9,617 bases of DNA from CAZIPZ01 sp964541075 (lineage in GTDB: Bacteria > Acidobacteriota > Terriglobia > 20CM-2-55-15), in NCBI GenBank assembly GCA_964541075.1, contig CAZIPZ010000159.1, positions 1 to 9,617 of the forward strand. Reading direction: 5' to 3'. The translations under genes and the position numbers were made by a program. The stretch's first letter is position 1, and every line of letters starts with the position of its first letter. The notes below the pieces were generated by a model. It saw only the letters and a program-made list of their open reading frames with translations. It was not told where the DNA came from and ran no database searches. This document shows positions 6,297 to 9,617 of the stretch, in pieces.

Positions 6297-8086
6297 AACT
6301 CTCAGAACTCGACGGTAAAGCTCGCGAAATTCTACAGCTCTATGAGCGCCCAAAGGCTGCCACCCTGCCATTGTTGTGGCTTGTCCAAAAAAATCGGGGC
6401 TACATTTCACCCGATGCAGAAGCATGGGTCGCCAAGCACGTTGGAATTGCAATTTCACACGTGCGGGAAGTCGTTTCCTTCTACAACATGTATCACACCA
6501 AACCGGTTGGACGCCGGGAGCTTCGTGTGTGTATGAGCCTGCCTTGCGTGCTGAAGGGCAGCGAGCATTTGTTGGAGCGGATTAAAGAAAGACTAAAAAT
6601 CGCCCCGGGTGAAACGACGCCGGGAGGGGAAGTTACTCTTACCGAGGTCGAATGCCTTTGCGCGTGCGAAATGGCGCCTATGGCGCAGTTGGACGAACGT
6701 TTTGTCGGTCCGCTGGAAGACAAAGTTGTCGATGCACTGATCAAGGACGCGCTGAGCGAACCCGGCACTGAAACCGCCCCTGAGCCCGATCCTTACATCT
6801 CTTCAGAAGGCCCGGTGCTTTCCAGACACTTCAAAGATCCGAACGGAATGTGGTTGAAAGACTACATTGCCGATGAAGGATACAGCGCCGCTAAAAGAGT
6901 TCTTACGTCTATGACGCCCGCACAGATCATTGACGAAGTGAACAAAGCGAAACTACGGGGGCTCGGCGGCGCCGGATTCCCAACCGGGCGAAAGTGGTCG
7001 TTCATTCCAAAGACCGACAAACCGAAGTACCTTGTCGTCAACGCGGACGAGGGCGAGCCAGGCACGTTCAAGGATCGTTACATTCTCGAGCGTGATCCTC
7101 ACGCTTTGCTTGAAGGGATTCTAATCGCGGCATTCGCGATCGGTAGTCACAAAGCTTATGTCTACATTCGTGGCGAGTATTTCCGGCCTGCGAAGCGCCT
7201 GCAGCGCGCCATCGATGAAGCCTACAGTCAGAACTGGCTCGGCAAGAACATCCAGGGTGCAGGCTTTGATCTGGACGTCGTGATCCACAGCGGTGCAGGC
7301 GCCTACATCTGCGGGGAGGAGACAGCTCTGCTCAGTTCGCTGGAGGGCGGCAAAGGATTCCCGCGGCTCAAACCTCCTTTTCCGGCGATTTCGGGTCTCT
7401 TCGGATGTCCGACGATCGTGAATAATGTCGAGACCCTGGCCTGCGTTCCTTTCATCATCCAACATGGTGCGGAACGTTTTGCAGCTATCGGAACGGAAAC
7501 GCAGGGCGGCACACGACTCTTCTGTGTGAGCGGCCACGTCGTGAGGCCCGGCGTCTATGAAGAATCTGTTCGAATCACTCTCAGAGAACTCATCGAGAAG
7601 GCAGGCGGGGTGCGCGGCGGTAAGAAACTTAAGGCGGTTATTCCCGGCGGCATCTCAGCAAAGATTCTCACTGCAAATGAAATCGATGTGGCTATGGACT
7701 TCAATTCACTTATGGCTGCGGGAACAATGGCGGGTTCAGGCGGCGTGATCGTCATGGACGAGACGACTTGCATGGTAGAGGCGCTCGATGCGGCCTCCCG
7801 ATTCTTCGCTGACGAGTCTTGCGGACAATGTTCGCCGTGTCGTGAGGGAACCGGTTGGGTCCATCGCATCATCACCAGGTTTCGGGAGGGGCACGGAACT
7901 TCAAAGGACCTTAACGATCTGCTCGCAATCGCCGGCGACATGGAAGGAAAGACAATTTGCGTTTTTGCGGATGCTGCCGCGTGGCCAGTCCAGTCTTACA
8001 TCGCCAAGTTTCGCGACGAATACGAAGCCTATATTCACACAGGTCCGAAAGGTCTGAATAAGGAGGCCGCGGCATGGCGAAGCTGA
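6293..8086 (+). CDS. nuoEF: Fused NADH-quinone oxidoreductase subunits E and F (NuoEF)
   Basis: One 597-residue frame joins the two subunits of the NADH-oxidising module, close to the sum of separate NuoE and NuoF (166 + 445 in E. coli). Residues 1-153 are NuoE: Cys80 and Cys85 (CMSLPC) plus Cys121 and Cys125 (ECLCACEMAPM) bind the [2Fe-2S] cluster N1a. Cys123 sits where Gly is usual. A linker of roughly 20 residues rich in Pro and acidic residues follows (about 154-173). NuoF then shows RGLGGAGFPTGRKW (222-235, NADH/FMN), NADEGEPGTFKDR (250-262, FMN), SGAGAYICGEET (333-344) and the N3 [4Fe-4S] ligands Cys510, Cys513, Cys516 (CGQCSPC) and Cys556. The start is a GTG whose last bases overlap the nuoD stop (GTGA). 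An NuoE-like domain fused to an NuoF-like domain is known in HoxF of NAD-linked hydrogenases, but the neighbours make this a complex I subunit. Confidence 0.95.
   Translation: MKLSELDGKAREILQLYERPKAATLPLLWLVQKNRGYISPDAEAWVAKHVGIAISHVREVVSFYNMYHTKPVGRRELRVCMSLPCVLKGSEHLLERIKERLKIAPGETTPGGEVTLTEVECLCACEMAPMAQLDERFVGPLEDKVVDALIKDALSEPGTETAPEPDPYISSEGPVLSRHFKDPNGMWLKDYIADEGYSAAKRVLTSMTPAQIIDEVNKAKLRGLGGAGFPTGRKWSFIPKTDKPKYLVVNADEGEPGTFKDRYILERDPHALLEGILIAAFAIGSHKAYVYIRGEYFRPAKRLQRAIDEAYSQNWLGKNIQGAGFDLDVVIHSGAGAYICGEETALLSSLEGGKGFPRLKPPFPAISGLFGCPTIVNNVETLACVPFIIQHGAERFAAIGTETQGGTRLFCVSGHVVRPGVYEESVRITLRELIEKAGGVRGGKKLKAVIPGGISAKILTANEIDVAMDFNSLMAAGTMAGSGGVIVMDETTCMVEALDAASRFFADESCGQCSPCREGTGWVHRIITRFREGHGTSKDLNDLLAIAGDMEGKTICVFADAAAWPVQSYIAKFRDEYEAYIHTGPKGLNKEAAAWRS
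8060..8066 (+). promoter_or_regulatory. Strong ribosome binding site for nuoG
   Basis: AAGGAGG, a near-complete anti-16S match, lies seven bases before the ATG at 8074. It sits inside the nuoEF coding end and fixes the nuoG start although the genes overlap by 13 bases. It is the strongest Shine-Dalgarno in the window. Confidence 0.85.
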
Positions 8087-9617
8087 CCATTGACGGTCGC
8101 GAAGTAACCGTCCCTGACAACTACACCGTGATTCAGGCCGCGGAAAAGCTTGGGATCTATATTCCACGCTATTGCTACCATCCAGGACTTTCCATTGCCG
8201 GGAACTGTCGTATTTGCCTGGTGGATGTGGAAAAGGCTCCCAAACTCCAGATCGCCTGCAATACTCCCGTCGGCGAAGGAATGGTCGTGCACACGAAAAA
8301 CGCCAAAGCGGAGGACGGCCGACGTGCAGTCCTGGAGTTTCTTCTGGCGAACCATCCGCTCGATTGTCCCGTTTGTGATCAGTCCGGCGAATGCGATTTG
8401 CAGAATTTTTATTTGAACTTTGGCCTCTACAATCCCCGGTTCAAGGAACACAAGGTCAAAAAGCACAAAGCCGTCGCGCTAGGCCCCCACGTCATGCTGG
8501 ATCAAGAGCGCTGCATTCTCTGTTCACGATGTGTTCGATTCACCGACGAGATTACGAAAACGGGTGAATTCGGAATATTCAACCGCGGCGATCGGGCTGA
8601 ACTCGGACTCTATCCGGGCAATGAACTGAACAATTCCTATTCCGCTAATGTGGTGGATATATGTCCCGTTGGAGCCCTAACCGAACGCGACTTTCGTTTC
8701 AAGGCCAGAGTCTGGTATCTGTCCAGTGCGCCGACTGTCTGTAATGGCTGCGCCCAGGGATGCAACATCGACATGCATTACTTGCTCGACCGGCCCCATT
8801 TGAACGATGGCTCTCGCGTTGTGCGCGTGAAGCCTCGATACAATTCTGATGTCAATCAATGGTGGCTTTGCGATGAAGGCCGATTCAGTTTTGGGTGGGT
8901 CGACAAAGAACGTCTTGAAAGAGTGCGCGGGCGGTCGGCTGACGGGACTCAACTAGTCGACGCAACGTGGGATCAGGCATTGACGGCGATTTCCAAGGTC
9001 CTTGGAAGCGAAGGGGGCCAGCAACCTGGAGCGCCCAACGCCGGCGGAGTTCGTGTCGGCGTCATTGCATCGACGCAGCTCACCAATGAAGAATTGTTTC
9101 TGATCCGTGAGATTTTCCAGAAAAGTTTCGGTGGTCGAGTTAGCGCTGAGGTGCCGCAAAAACCGGGGTCGTCTGACGACTTCCTCATTAAAGCTGATAA
9201 GACTCCCAACACCTTTGGAGCAACGCTTCTCGGTTTCGCTGGGCCGACGGCGGTTCCTGCCGTTCAGATTCTGGACGACGCCGTTGCGGGCCGCCTGGAT
9301 GTGCTCTGGGTTTTTGGACAAGATCTTGTTGAGCTATACGGTGAAGAAAAGATTCGAAAGGCGTCCGAGAAACTGCGGTTGTTTGTTGTCTCGGGGACAA
9401 ACCACAACTCGACTGTTCCTTTCGCCCATTGGCTTCTTCCAAGCGCTGCATATGTTGAGAAAGACGGCACATTCGTCAACTATCACGGCCGTCTCCAGCG
9501 GATAGGATTGGTCTTTCCCCCGCGAACCGGGTCGCGTGAAGACTGGCGCATACTTCTTGAAGTTGGAAGGAAATTGGGCTTGGATTTGAATTGGAAGAAT
9601 CCGGCAGAGATCTTCCA
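8074..9617 (+). CDS. nuoG: NADH-quinone oxidoreductase subunit G (NuoG), 3' end outside window
   Basis: NuoG carries the Fe-S wire from NuoEF towards NuoB. The first 514 codons are open to the window edge. The N-terminal [2Fe-2S] domain has Cys34, Cys45, Cys48 and Cys62. The next cluster has His94, Cys98, Cys101 and Cys107 (HPLDCPVCDQSGEC, the His-ligated N5 type). Cys147, Cys150, Cys153 and Cys197 form the following [4Fe-4S] site (N4 type). Cys223, Cys226, Cys230 and Cys266 (CNGCAQGCN and WWLCDEGR) match cluster N7, which only some complexes I keep. A molybdopterin-oxidoreductase-like region follows, but the KDGTFVN motif (463-469) appears only about 200 residues after Cys266, so this domain seems shortened. 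The start at 8074 has AAGGAGG upstream. Downstream genes such as nuoH and nuoI would be expected outside the window. Confidence 0.95.
   Translation, partial: MAKLTIDGREVTVPDNYTVIQAAEKLGIYIPRYCYHPGLSIAGNCRICLVDVEKAPKLQIACNTPVGEGMVVHTKNAKAEDGRRAVLEFLLANHPLDCPVCDQSGECDLQNFYLNFGLYNPRFKEHKVKKHKAVALGPHVMLDQERCILCSRCVRFTDEITKTGEFGIFNRGDRAELGLYPGNELNNSYSANVVDICPVGALTERDFRFKARVWYLSSAPTVCNGCAQGCNIDMHYLLDRPHLNDGSRVVRVKPRYNSDVNQWWLCDEGRFSFGWVDKERLERVRGRSADGTQLVDATWDQALTAISKVLGSEGGQQPGAPNAGGVRVGVIASTQLTNEELFLIREIFQKSFGGRVSAEVPQKPGSSDDFLIKADKTPNTFGATLLGFAGPTAVPAVQILDDAVAGRLDVLWVFGQDLVELYGEEKIRKASEKLRLFVVSGTNHNSTVPFAHWLLPSAAYVEKDGTFVNYHGRLQRIGLVFPPRTGSREDWRILLEVGRKLGLDLNWKNPAEIF

Noticed and set aside
6293..8086. 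NuoEF as the HoxF subunit of an NAD-linked hydrogenase or a formate dehydrogenase diaphorase
   Set aside because: It sits between nuoD (with intact quinone-site residues and no hydrogenase Ni-Cys motifs) and nuoG, after nuoMN and nuoABC, so complex I is the better assignment.

Overview
The window is one plus-strand gene cluster for a proton-pumping NADH:quinone oxidoreductase (respiratory complex I, Nuo), cut at both ends. It holds no tRNA, rRNA, CRISPR array, transposon or phage gene, and coding sequence covers almost everything: the longest gap is 41 bases. The source is clearly a bacterium with an NADH-oxidising respiratory chain. Base composition is moderately GC-rich and even throughout, with no sign of recent transfer. 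The genus or phylum cannot be named from this stretch. The unusual gene order and fusions point away from the common proteobacterial layout, perhaps to a little-studied lineage.

Layout: C-terminal part of an MrpD/NuoL-type antiporter-like subunit (1-512), nuoM (509-1978), nuoN (1975-3396), a 41-base gap, nuoA (3438-3791), nuoB (3796-4314), nuoC (4311-4796), nuoD (4806-6296, same frame as nuoC), a fused nuoE-nuoF (6293-8086), and the first 514 codons of nuoG (8074-9617). Most junctions are 4-base start/stop overlaps (ATGA or GTGA) and nuoEF/nuoG overlap by 13 bases, so this reads as a single translationally coupled transcript. The antiporter genes lie upstream of nuoA, the reverse of the common A-to-N order. 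nuoH, I, J and K are not in the window.

How the products fit together: NuoEF and NuoG form the NADH-oxidising arm (FMN and several Fe-S clusters). NuoB, C and D form the connecting module with cluster N2 and the quinone pocket. NuoA is part of the membrane base around that pocket. NuoM, NuoN and the upstream MrpD/NuoL-type protein are the membrane proton channels. All Fe-S ligands, FMN/NADH motifs, the quinone-site His/Tyr pair and the Glu/Lys residues of the proton channels that could be checked are present, so the enzyme looks functional.

The most remarkable point is an in-frame TAG at 4794-4796. It sits inside the conserved NuoC signature, about 27 codons before the expected NuoC end, and the frame then runs without a stop through the NuoC tail and all of NuoD. 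The locus is therefore a NuoCD fusion gene interrupted by one amber codon. This could be a sequence error, a mutation, reinitiation or real amber decoding. Other unusual points are the NuoEF fusion, the rotated gene order, the MrpD-like subunit in the NuoL position, insertions of roughly 50 residues in NuoD and 34 in NuoC, extra cysteines beside Fe-S ligands in NuoE and NuoB, and an apparently compact NuoG.
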